Shown one piece after another: positions 43,125 through 52,882 of a stretch of DNA of 64,000 nucleotides. Each line of letters begins with the position of its first letter. Position 1 is the first letter of the stretch. A program made the position numbers and the translations under genes. Origin of the DNA: Nocardia iowensis (GTDB lineage: Bacteria; Actinomycetota; Actinomycetes; Mycobacteriales; Mycobacteriaceae); NCBI RefSeq assembly GCF_019222765.1, contig NZ_CP078145.1, positions 806,001-870,000 of the forward strand, read 5' to 3'. Under the pieces are notes generated by a model that had not been told where the DNA came from, ran no database searches, and was given only the letters and a program-made list of their open reading frames with translations.

Positions 43125-44408
43125 GTGAGAGTGCTCGCCGACACCGCACCACTGCGACATCGCGACTTCCGGCGCCTGTGGACCTCGGGCATCGTCACCA
43201 TGATCGGTGCGCAGCTGTCCATCGTCGCGGTGCCGCAGCAGATCTTCCAGCTCACCGGCAGCTCCGGATATGTCGGTCTGGCAGGTCTTTTCGGCCTGGT
43301 GCCGCTGATCGTGTTCGGGTTGTGGGGCGGCGCGCTCGCGGATGTGATGGACCGGCGCAAGCTCATGCTCATCACCAATGCGGGCACCGGCCTCACCGCG
43401 GTGGCGTTCTGGGCGCAGGCCGCCGCGGGCGTGGACAACGTGTGGGTGGTGCTCGGTCTGTTCGCGGCACAGCAGGCGTTCTACGCGGTGAACCAGCCGA
43501 CGCGCAGCGCGGCCATCCCGCGCCTGCTGCCGGAAGACCAACTCGCCGCGGCCAATTCGCTCAGCATGACGGTGATGCAGTTCGGCGCCATCGCCGGGCC
43601 GGTGCTGGCGGGCGTGCTGATTCCGGTGGTCGGACTGGCCACCCTCTATCTGATCGACGCCATCGCGCTGCTCGCCACGGTGTGGGCGGTGTGGCGGCTG
43701 CCCGCGTTGCCGCCGACCGGGACCGCGCGCAAGGCCGGATTCCGCACGGTGCTCGACGGTTTCGGCTATCTGGCGACGCAGCGGGTGTTGCTCGCCTCGT
43801 TCGCGGTGGACGTGATCGCGATGGTGTTCGGCATGCCGCGGGCGCTGTTCCCGCAGATCGCGCACGAGACCTTCGGCGATCCGGCCACCGGCGGTGTCGC
43901 GCTCGGTCTGCTGTTCGCGTCCATGTCGGCGGGTGCGGTGCTCGGCGGGGTGTTCTCCGGCTGGATCCCGCGGATCCGGCGTCAGGGCCTGGCTGTGATC
44001 GTCTGCATTGTGCTGTGGGGTTTTGCGATGGTCGGCTTCGGCGCGGCCGTCGGATTCACCGGTCACGGTCTCGGCCTCGGCGTCGGGCTGTGGCTCGCGC
44101 TGCTCTGCTCGGCCTTCGGCGGCGCGGTGGACATGATCTCGGCCGCGCTGCGGATGACCATGCTGCAGCAGGTCGCCACCGACGAGATGCGCGGCCGATT
44201 GCAGGGTGTGTTCATCGTGGTTGTCGCAGGTGGGCCGCGAATCGGTGATGTTGCCCACGGTTTCGCGGCGGCCAGTCTGGGTACCGCTGTTGCCGCGGCG
44301 GGTGGCGGTGGGCTGGTAGTGATCGGTGTGGTGATCGCCGCCGTGGCATTCCCGGCATTCGTGCGATACCGGGTAGGCCGCGCACATGCGGAAATAGTGG
44401 CACGATGA
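43125..44408 (+). CDS. MFS exporter, EntS-like
   Basis: A 427-residue transporter with 12 predicted transmembrane helices. The motif-A-like loop GGALADVMDRRKLMLITN lies between helices 2 and 3, and RDFRRLWTSG is at the N-terminus, typical of the MFS_3/EntS group that exports siderophores or drugs. The substrate is unknown. The GTG follows TACGCT (43112-43117) by 7 bases, which supports this start over the GTG eight codons upstream. Confidence 0.85.
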   Translation: MRVLADTAPLRHRDFRRLWTSGIVTMIGAQLSIVAVPQQIFQLTGSSGYVGLAGLFGLVPLIVFGLWGGALADVMDRRKLMLITNAGTGLTAVAFWAQAAAGVDNVWVVLGLFAAQQAFYAVNQPTRSAAIPRLLPEDQLAAANSLSMTVMQFGAIAGPVLAGVLIPVVGLATLYLIDAIALLATVWAVWRLPALPPTGTARKAGFRTVLDGFGYLATQRVLLASFAVDVIAMVFGMPRALFPQIAHETFGDPATGGVALGLLFASMSAGAVLGGVFSGWIPRIRRQGLAVIVCIVLWGFAMVGFGAAVGFTGHGLGLGVGLWLALLCSAFGGAVDMISAALRMTMLQQVATDEMRGRLQGVFIVVVAGGPRIGDVAHGFAAASLGTAVAAAGGGGLVVIGVVIAAVAFPAFVRYRVGRAHAEIVAR

Positions 44409-44597
44409 GGCCTGCGAATATCCGGCAACTGCTGTTCGGCGAGCGGTTCCGACCTCACTTGGCCACGAGGTGTTTGTGAGGGCGCACAGGACTACCCTCC
44501 GTGGTTGTCCGCGTCGGTGAACGTCTAGCGTTGAGACAAGTGCATCGTGCGCCGACCGCGACGGTGCCTACGGTTCTAGCCTGAGAGGGATCCTTCC

Positions 44598-45911
<1,314 letters not shown>

Positions 45912-45953
45912 TTTCACCGTTACCCACCATCACCTATCGAAGGGGATAGCCGA

Positions 45954-46313
45954 ATGACCAAGCCGGAGATCGAGTTCCAGGGCGGCCCCGCGCCCGCCGA
46001 GCTGGTGATCAAGGACATCATCGAAGGCGAAGGCAAGGAAGCCGTGCCCGGCGGCAACGTCGAGGTGCACTACGTCGGCGTGGAGTTCGACTCCGGTGAA
46101 GAATTCGACTCCTCCTGGAACCGCGGCGAATCCATCAACTTCCCGCTGCGCGGCCTGATCCAGGGCTGGCAGGACGGCATCCCCGGCATGAAGGTCGGCG
46201 GCCGCCGTCAGCTCACCATCCCGCCGGAGCTGGCCTACGGTCCGACCGGTGCGGGGCACCCACTGGCGGGCAAGACGCTGGTCTTCGTCATCGACCTGCT
46301 GGACGCCAGCTGA
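45954..46313 (+). CDS. FKBP-type peptidyl-prolyl cis-trans isomerase
   Basis: A 119-residue single-domain FKBP that catalyses proline isomerisation in protein folding. Marks: VEVHYVGVEFDSGEEFDSSW (Tyr, Asp), FPLRGLIQGWQDGIPGMKVGGRRQLTIPPELAYG and a final FVIDLLD. No signal peptide, so it is cytoplasmic. GAAGGGGAT precedes the ATG. Probably co-transcribed with gltA2. A repeat remnant starts two bases after its stop. Confidence 0.93.
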   Translation: MTKPEIEFQGGPAPAELVIKDIIEGEGKEAVPGGNVEVHYVGVEFDSGEEFDSSWNRGESINFPLRGLIQGWQDGIPGMKVGGRRQLTIPPELAYGPTGAGHPLAGKTLVFVIDLLDAS

Positions 46314-46315
46314 AT

Positions 46316-46360
46316 TATCGGCCGCGCGGGCGCTCGTAAGACTCGCGCGTTGTGGTTGGG
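46316..46360 (+). repeat. Dispersed hairpin repeat, family 1, copy 3 (internal deletion)
   Basis: Keeps the left end (TATCGGCCGCG) and the right end (GCGCTCGTAAGACTCGCGCG, TTGTGGTTGGG) of the longer copies. Everything between, including the hairpin arms, is gone. Starts two bases after the FKBP stop. Confidence 0.75.
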
Positions 46361-46365
46361 CTTGG

Positions 46366-46399
46366 TGGCCCGTGTTCCGTACTAACGGAATACGGGCCA
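46366..46399. terminator. Bidirectional terminator between FKBP and the YhgE/Pip-like gene
   Basis: TGGCCCGTGTTCCGT (46366-46380), loop ACTA, ACGGAATACGGGCCA (46385-46399): a 15-bp stem with one mismatch. Confidence 0.85.
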
Positions 46400-46407
46400 C
46401 TGTCGTG

Positions 46408-47577
46408 CTACTGGCGGACTATTTCGACCGGGTCGGTGAGTGCGAGGGCGAGGGCGGACTGCTGGGCCGAGCTGCGTTGGGGGAGGGCTGCGACGGCCTT
46501 GTCGGTCTGTGTGCTCAGGTTGTTGACGATGGTTTGCAGCTGGGTTACGCCGCCGGTGAGTTGGGTGATGGCGCTGACCAATTGGGCGCCGCCCTCATCG
46601 GCGAGCTTCGGCAGACCCTCGGCCAGTTTCGCGCCCTCGTTCAATTGCGCACTGGCACTGGTCAATCGGTCGACCACGGTGCGGAGTAGGGTGCCCAGGT
46701 CGGTGTTCGGGTCGACCGCGCCGCCGACCAGTGCGCCGAGACCGGTGAGCTGCGATCCCGCCTGGCCGGAAATGCCTTGCAGCGCTTCGAGCTTCTTGAT
46801 GATGTCGGCCAGCGCCGGATCATTGGCGAAGGGCAGCGCACGCAGTAGCGGCAAGATCTGATCCAGGCCGGAGCTGACCGTATTCGCCGTCTGCTCCACC
46901 TGCGCGATCGTGATGCCGGTCGAATCCAACGCGGAGGCAAGCTGATTCGCCTGCTCGGCCGCGCCATCGACGGTCGAGTTCAGCAGCGCGATGGCCGAAG
47001 TCAGTTGCGCGGAACCCTCTTTGGCGAAGTTCAGGAAACCGAGCAGCTGATCGGCGCCCGAGCTGAACTGTTCGGTGCCCGCGGCCGCCGTGTTCACCCC
47101 GGCCTTCAGCAACTGTGCGGTGAACTGCACCTGCGACATCTGGCTACGCGCCTGTCCGACTGCGGCCAGCGCAGCGTCGACGCCCGACGCACCCACCCGG
47201 TGCGTCACCTCGGACACCGCGCCGTTCACCAGCTCGGCGTCCGCATCCTTGTTCGTCGTCACGGTGACCTTGGCCCGGCGCGGCTGCGGACCGGCCAGGG
47301 TGCCCATGGATTCGGTGAGATCGGCGGGCAGGGTGATCACTGCCGCATAGTCATCGGTACTTGCCTCGTCCGCCTTGACCGCGGCCCACTCGTACCCACC
47401 CGCTTCCTTCAGCGCCTGCACCACCCGCGCCCCCGTAGGCCCCGCATCGGCATTGACCAGCGCAATACCGGTCGGCCCGCCATCCGACCGACCGCATGCG
47501 GTAATCCCGGCGCCGAGCGCGCCCGCGGCAACAAGACCAACGGCAAGAAGTGCCCACCGGGCGCGTTTCCCAATCAC
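46408..47577 (-). CDS. YhgE/Pip-like lipoprotein, truncated
   Basis: A 389-residue exported protein. The N-terminus has a signal peptide ending in the lipobox TAC (GAGITACGRS). The mature part resembles the N-terminal extracytoplasmic region of YhgE/Pip and ABC-2-like proteins: IALVNADAG start, LPADLTESMG, then a long repeated coil with Gln/Leu/Gly-rich turns (GADQLLGFL, LASALDSTG, LRTVVDRLT). It stops at DPVEIVRQ, where full-length YhgE proteins continue into the membrane domain, so the C-terminal transmembrane half is absent. Downstream of prrB (72 bases). Function unknown. Confidence 0.72.
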   Translation of the reverse strand: MIGKRARWALLAVGLVAAGALGAGITACGRSDGGPTGIALVNADAGPTGARVVQALKEAGGYEWAAVKADEASTDDYAAVITLPADLTESMGTLAGPQPRRAKVTVTTNKDADAELVNGAVSEVTHRVGASGVDAALAAVGQARSQMSQVQFTAQLLKAGVNTAAAGTEQFSSGADQLLGFLNFAKEGSAQLTSAIALLNSTVDGAAEQANQLASALDSTGITIAQVEQTANTVSSGLDQILPLLRALPFANDPALADIIKKLEALQGISGQAGSQLTGLGALVGGAVDPNTDLGTLLRTVVDRLTSASAQLNEGAKLAEGLPKLADEGGAQLVSAITQLTGGVTQLQTIVNNLSTQTDKAVAALPQRSSAQQSALALALTDPVEIVRQ

Positions 47578-47649
47578 CAGCCAAACCCTAGGACCCCACC
47601 CCAACCCCGCCCCTGGCGTTTCTATGAGAGTTCGTTAAGGACCCGGTGG

Positions 47650-49017
47650 TCAGCGGGCGGTGCGGTCGGGGAGGTCGAGGACCAGGCGGATGCCGCCCAG
47701 CGTGCCGTCATCGAAATAGGCTTGGCCGCCGTGTAGTTGGGCCTGCTGGGCGACGAGGGCGAGGCCGAGGCCGGAGCCGCCCTTGCTGGCCTGGCTGCCG
47801 CGGAAGAAGCGGTCGAACACGGCTTGGCGCTCGTGCGGGGGGATGCCGCGGCCGTTGTCGTCGATGGTGATCACGATGTGGCCGTTCGGTGCGCGGTGCG
47901 CGGAGACGAGTGCCTGGGTGGCGCGGCCGTGCTTGACCGAGTTGGCCAGCGCGTTGTCCACCGCGAGGCGCAGCCCGGCGGGCAGGCCGCGGGTGACGAG
48001 TTCGGCGTCGCTGTCGATGCGAACGACCAAACCGGGGAAGTGCCGCATGGCGTCGTGCGCGGCCTGATCGCACAGGTCGCCGACGTCGGTGGCGACGTGG
48101 TCGCGTTCGTTGGTCAGATCGCCGGTGGCGAGCCGCTCCAGTGCGGCGAGGGTGGTCTCCACCCGGCCCTGGCTGCGCTGCAGGTCGCCGAGGATCTCCG
48201 CGCGCTGCGCCTCGTCCAGGTCGAGGGTGCGCAGTACCTCCAGATCGGTGCGCATGGCGGTGAGCGGAGTGCGCAGCTCGTGCGCGGAGACGGCGGCGAA
48301 ATCGCGCGCGGTCTCCAGTGCGGCCGCGGTCGCCGATTGTGCCTGGTCGACCCGTTGCAGCATCGTATTCACCGCGTCTGCCAGCTTTTCCGCTTCCCGC
48401 ACGCCCGACCCGTCCACCGGCGTCGGCGGGTTCTGCGGATCGGGCAGGCCGCTGCGCGCGCCCACCTGCCGGGTGAGCCGGACGATCGGGCGCACCGCAC
48501 GCCCGGCAAGCAGCCACCCCAAAGCTGCCGCCGCGGCGATGGCGAGCAGCGCGCCGCCGAGCACCCAGCGTTGCTGCTCGGCGGTCGCCTCGGCGGCCGA
48601 GGCGGCGGGGATGCCGATCGAAACCACCCGGCCCGCAGGCTGATTCTCGGTCGTCGAGAGGATCCGATAGGGCGTGCCGCCGACCGGGACGGTCCGCGAA
48701 CCCGGTGCCAGCTCGGGCAATTGGGTCGGGGTGCTCGCCGTGACATGGCCGTCGTCCCGGACCGTGACGGCCATGTCGTTGTTGAGCCCCGTCAAGCTGA
48801 CGAACCGCACCGCGATGACCGGTTCGATCAGCACGATGCGCGCGGCGATCGCGAGCTGCTGATCGGATTGCTGCACATTGTTGCGTTCGATCGCGCGAAT
48901 ACTGATCACGCTGATCACCGAGACGATCACGATCGCGCCCGCCGCCGCCGCGCCCGCGACCCGGGTGCGCAGCGAAAACGCCCGGCGCCGCCGGGTTTTC
49001 GGTGCGGACTGGGTCAT
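47650..49017 (-). CDS. prrB: Two-component sensor histidine kinase PrrB
   Basis: A 455-residue membrane kinase. Two transmembrane segments (about residues 15-40 and 155-175) frame a periplasmic sensor. A HAMP domain follows, then the H-box [18 protein letters not shown]-box [13 protein letters not shown]1 [10 protein letters not shown] and G2 [11 protein letters not shown]. Phosphorylates PrrA. Its start overlaps the PrrA stop by 4 bases. Corresponds to M. tuberculosis Rv0902c. The signal sensed is unknown. Confidence 0.93.
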   Translation of the reverse strand: MTQSAPKTRRRRAFSLRTRVAGAAAAGAIVIVSVISVISIRAIERNNVQQSDQQLAIAARIVLIEPVIAVRFVSLTGLNNDMAVTVRDDGHVTASTPTQLPELAPGSRTVPVGGTPYRILSTTENQPAGRVVSIGIPAASAAEATAEQQRWVLGGALLAIAAAAALGWLLAGRAVRPIVRLTRQVGARSGLPDPQNPPTPVDGSGVREAEKLADAVNTMLQRVDQAQSATAAALETARDFAAVSAHELRTPLTAMRTDLEVLRTLDLDEAQRAEILGDLQRSQGRVETTLAALERLATGDLTNERDHVATDVGDLCDQAAHDAMRHFPGLVVRIDSDAELVTRGLPAGLRLAVDNALANSVKHGRATQALVSAHRAPNGHIVITIDDNGRGIPPHERQAVFDRFFRGSQASKGGSGLGLALVAQQAQLHGGQAYFDDGTLGGIRLVLDLPDRTAR

Positions 49018-49727
49018 TTGGGCGCCCGCAGCACGAACCCGACCCCGCGGATCGTGTGCAGCAGCCGGGGCGCGCCGTCCACCTCCAGTTTGCGCCGCAG
49101 ATAGCCGACGAAGACGTCCACCACATTGGTGTCGGCCGCGAAGTCGTAGCCCCACACCAGTTCCAGCAGGCGTTCCCGGCTCAGCACCACACCGACATTG
49201 CGCGCCAGCGTGGACAGCAGCTCGAATTCCCGTTTGGTGAGCTCGATTTCGCGTCCGTTGAGCAAGGCTCGATACCCGGCGACGTCCACCTCGAGCGGGC
49301 CGACCGTGATCGCGCCCGGCGTAGTGGGCGACTGGGTATCGGTCCGCCTGCGCAGCAGCGCCCTGATCCGTGCGACGAGTTCGGCCAGCACGAACGGCTT
49401 CACCAGATAGTCGTCCGCGCCGGACTCCAGCCCGGAGATCCGATCGTCCACCGAGGCCCGCGCGCTGAGCACACAGATCGGCACCTCGTTGCCCATCGCG
49501 CGCAACGCGGTCACCACCCCCGCGCCATCGAGCACCGGCATGTTCATATCGAGCACGATCGCATCCGGCGCATGCTCGTTCACGCTGCGCAGTGCCTGCG
49601 CCCCATCCCGTGCGACCAGCACATGGAACCCGGACAGCCGCAGCCCACGCTCGACCGAAGCGAGCACGTCCTCGTCGTCATCGACGACGAGGACGGTCGG
49701 AGTCGAGTTGGCTGCCACATCGTTCAT
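49014..49727 (-). CDS. prrA: Two-component response regulator PrrA
   Basis: A 237-residue OmpR/PhoB-type regulator. The receiver domain has the acidic pocket VVDDDED (17-20), phospho-acceptor Asp60 and KPF near 110. The C-terminal winged helix (about 145-237) includes [15 protein letters not shown] and [14 protein letters not shown]. tuberculosis PrrA (Rv0903c) is essential and activated in macrophages. GGGGGAG is before the ATG. A dispersed repeat (family 2) lies in its upstream region. Confidence 0.95.
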   Translation of the reverse strand: MNDVAANSTPTVLVVDDDEDVLASVERGLRLSGFHVLVARDGAQALRSVNEHAPDAIVLDMNMPVLDGAGVVTALRAMGNEVPICVLSARASVDDRISGLESGADDYLVKPFVLAELVARIRALLRRRTDTQSPTTPGAITVGPLEVDVAGYRALLNGREIELTKREFELLSTLARNVGVVLSRERLLELVWGYDFAADTNVVDVFVGYLRRKLEVDGAPRLLHTIRGVGFVLRAPK

Positions 49728-49808
49728 TGTGCTCCCCCGCCTCTTCGCGACTTCAAGCCAGACTCGTGTGTCGCGACCGTGGCGTTGGCGCCCGGCGGTG
49801 AGGTAACA

Positions 49809-49838
49809 GGCAGGTCAGCCGGTACCCGGCGAGTTACC
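49809..49838 (-). repeat. Dispersed repeat family 2, copy A
   Basis: On the minus strand reads GGTAACTCGCCGGGTACCGG followed by CTGACCTGCC. It is the perfect inverted match of copy B at 50436-50465. Similarity continues on the left side (CGTGAGCAC flank in both). Lies upstream of prrA and downstream of the hemophore gene. Confidence 0.9.
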
Positions 49839-49890
49839 CATGTGCTCACGCGATCAGCCGGTCTGAACGACTGCTGCGATGTCAGGCCCC

Positions 49891-50277
49891 TCAGTAGTTC
49901 TGGCAGCTGTCGGCGACGACGCGGATGGTGTCGCGCAGTTGCGCGTAGCGGGGGTCGTTCTGGGCCTGCTGGACCGCGTCCGGGTTCTCGTCGATGGCCT
50001 GCTGCAGTTGCGCGCGGCGCTGCTCGACCGGCTGATCGAACCTGCGCTGCAGCTCGGCCTTCTGCGTCGGGTTGGCGTCGAGCATGGCGGCCAGCTGCGG
50101 CGCCTTGTCGTGCAGCGCGGCGTCGACCTGAGCAAACGAACAGTCGGAGTTCAGCAACGGTTCGGCGAGCCGCATCGGGTCGGCGGCGGCCAGCGCCGGG
50201 CTGAGGAAGACGGCCACGGTGGCCAGTCCGCCCGCGGCGAGTGCGGCGACGGCAGGACGGGCTACGGAACGCTTCAT
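49891..50277 (-). CDS. Hemophore-related secreted protein
   Basis: A 128-residue secreted helical protein. The signal peptide (1 to about 33) ends in ALAAADP. The mature part has the two-cysteine frame NSDCSFAQVDAALHDKAP and VVADSC, with DANPTQKAELQRRF in the middle, as in the haem-binding hemophore-related family of Mycobacteriales. It may carry haem, but haem ligands cannot be assigned by eye. GGAGG is before the ATG. It lies within a pair of perfect 30-bp inverted repeats. Confidence 0.78.
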   Translation of the reverse strand: MKRSVARPAVAALAAGGLATVAVFLSPALAAADPMRLAEPLLNSDCSFAQVDAALHDKAPQLAAMLDANPTQKAELQRRFDQPVEQRRAQLQQAIDENPDAVQQAQNDPRYAQLRDTIRVVADSCQNY

Positions 50278-50435
50278 GGTGTGCCTCCAGATTGTCGAGC
50301 GATTGTGGACTCGACGCTAGGCTGCCCCACTGGCACCCGTTTGAACGTTCCCTAAGGAATCTCTGAGCAGTCGACCCTGATGCGGCGATGCGCAGCGGAA
50401 ATATCCAGCAGGACAACCAATCTCGTGAGCACGCA

Positions 50436-50465
50436 GGTAACTCGCCGGGTACCGGCTGACCTGCC
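50436..50465 (+). repeat. Dispersed repeat family 2, copy B
   Basis: GGTAACTCGCCGGGTACCGG then CTGACCTGCC, identical to copy A but inverted, 597 bases away. Upstream flank CGTGAGCAC also matches. It stands between the hemophore gene start and the propionyl-CoA synthetase stop. Confidence 0.9.
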
Positions 50466-50500
50466 CATACCGCGCTGCCGCAGTTCGCGGCTGCTGAGGC

Positions 50501-52564
50501 CTAACTACGTGGCGAGGCGGGGCTGGCGTCCACGCCCGGCGCAGCCACTTGGTCCGGGTTCCCCGCAACCGGTTCTTCCCGCAGCGGCCTGGTCGCCCGA
50601 ATCTGCGCCTCCAACGCGTCCAATACGGCGGGGTCCTCGATGGTGGACGGCACCTCGTACTGATCGCCGGAGGTGATCTGCCGGATCGTCTTGCGCAGGA
50701 TCTTGCCGGACCTGGTCTTCGGCAGCGCGGACACGATGACCGCGTCGTGCAGCGTGGCGATCGCGCCGATCTGCGTGCGCACCCGCTCGATCAGCTCATC
50801 GCGCAGCTGCGCGGGGTCGACCTCCACCCCCGACTTGAGCACCACATACGCCAGCGGCCGGTGGCCCTTGAGTTCATCGGGCAGACCGATCACCGCGCAC
50901 TCGGCGACCGCGGGGTGTCCCGAAATGGCCGCCTCGATGCTGCCCGCGGACAATCGGTGCCCGGCCATATTGATCACATCGTCGCTGCGGCCGAGGACGT
51001 AGAGGTAGCCGTCCTCGTCGAAGTAGCCGGAGTCGCCGGTTAGGTAGTGGCCGGGATAGGCGGATAGGTATGAGCGCTTGTAGCGCTCGTCGTCATTCCA
51101 CAGCCCGGTGAGCGTGCCGGGCGGCAGCGGTAGCCCGATCACGATGTTGCCCTCGGTATTCGGCGCCACCGCGTTGCCCTCGGAGTCGAGCACCCGCAGC
51201 CGGTAACCGGGTACCGGCACCGACGCCGAACCCGACTTGACCGGAAGTTGTTGCAGACCAAGCGGATTCGCGCAGATCGGCCAGCCGGTCTCGGTCTGCC
51301 ACCAGTGGTCGACGACGGGGCAGTCCGATCGATCGGCGAGCAGGACTTCGTCGGCCCACGCGTAGGTGGCCGGGTCTAGTCGTTCGCCCGCGCAGAACAG
51401 CGCGCGCAGCGACGATAGGTCGTAGCCGTGCGCCAGCGCGGCGTCCGGGTCGGCCTTGCGAATGGCGCGCAGCGCGGTCGGCGCGGTGAACAGCACCCGC
51501 ACCCCGTGTTCGGCGACCACCCGCCAGTAGGCGCCCGCGTCCGGTGTGCCGATCGGTTTGCCTTCGTACAGCAGCGTTGTCGCGCCGACCAGCAGCGGCG
51601 CGTAGACGATGTAGGAGTGGCCGACGACCCAGCCGACATCGGAGGCGGCCCACATCACCTGGCCCACGCCTACGTCATAGATATTGCGCATGGACCAGGC
51701 GAGGGCAACCGCGTGTCCGCCGTTGTCCCGGACCACGCCCTTCGGTTTCCCGGTGGTGCCCGAGGTGTAGAGGATGTAGAGCGGATCGGTCGCGGCGACC
51801 GAGACCGGCTCGGCCAGTGGCGCATCTCGGACGGCGTCGTCCCAATCGAGCCATTGCGCCGCGACCGTCTGCGTGGAACTCGGCAGCGATTCGGTCGCGG
51901 CCTGCGGCGCGGGGAAGTGGATAGTCGGGAACTGCGGCCGCTGCTTCACGATCACCGTGCGCGGCGCCGTCGTCTCGGCGAGGTCCAACGCCTGCAACAC
52001 AATCGGCGGATATTCGAGCTGTTTGCCCGGTTCCAGTCCGCCCGATGCTGTGATGATCAACACTGGCTCGGCGTCATCGATGCGGGCGGCGAGCTCGGGT
52101 GCGGCGAAGCCGCCGAACACCACCGAATGCACCGCGCCGATCCGCGCGCAGGCCAGCATGGCGATCACCGCTTCGGGGATCATCGGCAGGTAGATGACGA
52201 CGCGGTCGCCCGCGGAGACACCGAGCCCGGCCATCGCGCCGGCGAACCTGGCAACCTTTTCCAGCAGTTCGGCGTAGGTGAAAACGCCTCTGGCGCCGGT
52301 CATAGCGGAGTCGTATATTAAGGCGGGCTGATCCGCGAGGCCCCCCTCCGTCGCAGTGCCACCGTGCACATGCCGGTCGAGGGCATTGAAGGAGGTGTTG
52401 AGGCGAGCATCGGTGAACCACCTGGCCACCGGGCGTGTGGCGGGGTCGAGGATCTGGGTTGGCGGGACCGCCCAGTCGATCGCTTCAGCCGCCCCGGCCC
52501 AGAACTCGGCGGGGTCGACCAAGCTGGTCTGATAGACCGGTCGGTACTCGTGCCGCACGTTCAA
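50501..52564 (-). CDS. Propionyl-CoA/acetyl-CoA synthetase (PrpE type)
   Basis: A 687-residue acyl-CoA synthetase that activates propionate or acetate with ATP and CoA. Marks: YILYTSGTTGKPKGVV (P-loop-like A3), DVGWVVGHSYIVYAPL, WWQTETGWPI, YLTGDSGYFDEDGYLYVLGRSDDVINMAGHRLS and the C-terminal KTRSGKILR with the catalytic Lys. The sequence is closer to PrpE than to Acs in its start (YRPVYQTSLVDPAEFWAG). A 40-residue Ala/Pro-rich tail ends it. Inserted between PrrA and AccD3 relative to M. tuberculosis. Confidence 0.9.
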   Translation of the reverse strand: MNVRHEYRPVYQTSLVDPAEFWAGAAEAIDWAVPPTQILDPATRPVARWFTDARLNTSFNALDRHVHGGTATEGGLADQPALIYDSAMTGARGVFTYAELLEKVARFAGAMAGLGVSAGDRVVIYLPMIPEAVIAMLACARIGAVHSVVFGGFAAPELAARIDDAEPVLIITASGGLEPGKQLEYPPIVLQALDLAETTAPRTVIVKQRPQFPTIHFPAPQAATESLPSSTQTVAAQWLDWDDAVRDAPLAEPVSVAATDPLYILYTSGTTGKPKGVVRDNGGHAVALAWSMRNIYDVGVGQVMWAASDVGWVVGHSYIVYAPLLVGATTLLYEGKPIGTPDAGAYWRVVAEHGVRVLFTAPTALRAIRKADPDAALAHGYDLSSLRALFCAGERLDPATYAWADEVLLADRSDCPVVDHWWQTETGWPICANPLGLQQLPVKSGSASVPVPGYRLRVLDSEGNAVAPNTEGNIVIGLPLPPGTLTGLWNDDERYKRSYLSAYPGHYLTGDSGYFDEDGYLYVLGRSDDVINMAGHRLSAGSIEAAISGHPAVAECAVIGLPDELKGHRPLAYVVLKSGVEVDPAQLRDELIERVRTQIGAIATLHDAVIVSALPKTRSGKILRKTIRQITSGDQYEVPSTIEDPAVLDALEAQIRATRPLREEPVAGNPDQVAAPGVDASPASPRS

Positions 52565-52732
52565 ACCCGTGACTCCCTAGCCTCGCCTCGATGCCCGCCT
52601 CGATAGATCTGGTTGATTGTGGCAGACTTCACGCGACGCCCGGGTGGGTGTTGTGACCATTGGTTTTGCCTGGAACGGGCAGGTCAAGGGGCGCATGCTT
52701 ACTCGGAGTCACCCAAGAAGTTATTGATCCGT

Positions 52733-52738
52733 TAGAAT
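52733..52738 (+). promoter_or_regulatory. -10 box of the conservon operon
   Basis: TAGAAT is a near-perfect -10 hexamer in an AT-richer stretch. It lies 145 bases before the kinase ATG, giving a leader that carries two short ORFs. A clear -35 box is not seen. Confidence 0.45.
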
Positions 52739-52822
52739 CTGATGTCACTTATTTGGGCCGTCGTAGACGCAATTTCTCGGCCAGCCGCAGTTCTCGGCCA
52801 GCGCTCCGCCTGTCGAGCCAGT

Positions 52823-52875
52823 ATGCGTGTGGAGGTTCGCTGATGGCGCGTGGTTGGGGCCAGTTTGGAAAGTGA
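52823..52875 (+). CDS. Two short overlapping upstream ORFs in the conservon leader
   Basis: ATG at 52823 encodes six residues (MRVEVR) and stops at 52841-52843, overlapping the ATG at 52843 of a ten-residue ORF (MARGWGQFGK) that stops at 52873-52875. GGAGG, 8 bases before the second ATG, is a good ribosome-binding site. The kinase ATG follows 7 bases after the second stop. They could couple translation to the kinase; no other support. Confidence 0.35.
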
Positions 52876-52882
52876 GTGGGAG

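Noticed and set aside
43011..44387. A 458-residue minus-strand ORF over the MFS gene
   Set aside because: His/Arg/Glu-rich shadow of a hydrophobic transporter read antisense.
47737..49104. A 455-residue plus-strand ORF over prrB
   Set aside because: Antisense shadow of an unambiguous histidine kinase.
49809..50465. Insertion sequence
   Set aside because: Inverted repeats are present but no transposase lies between them and no target duplication is evident; only the hemophore-related gene lies inside.
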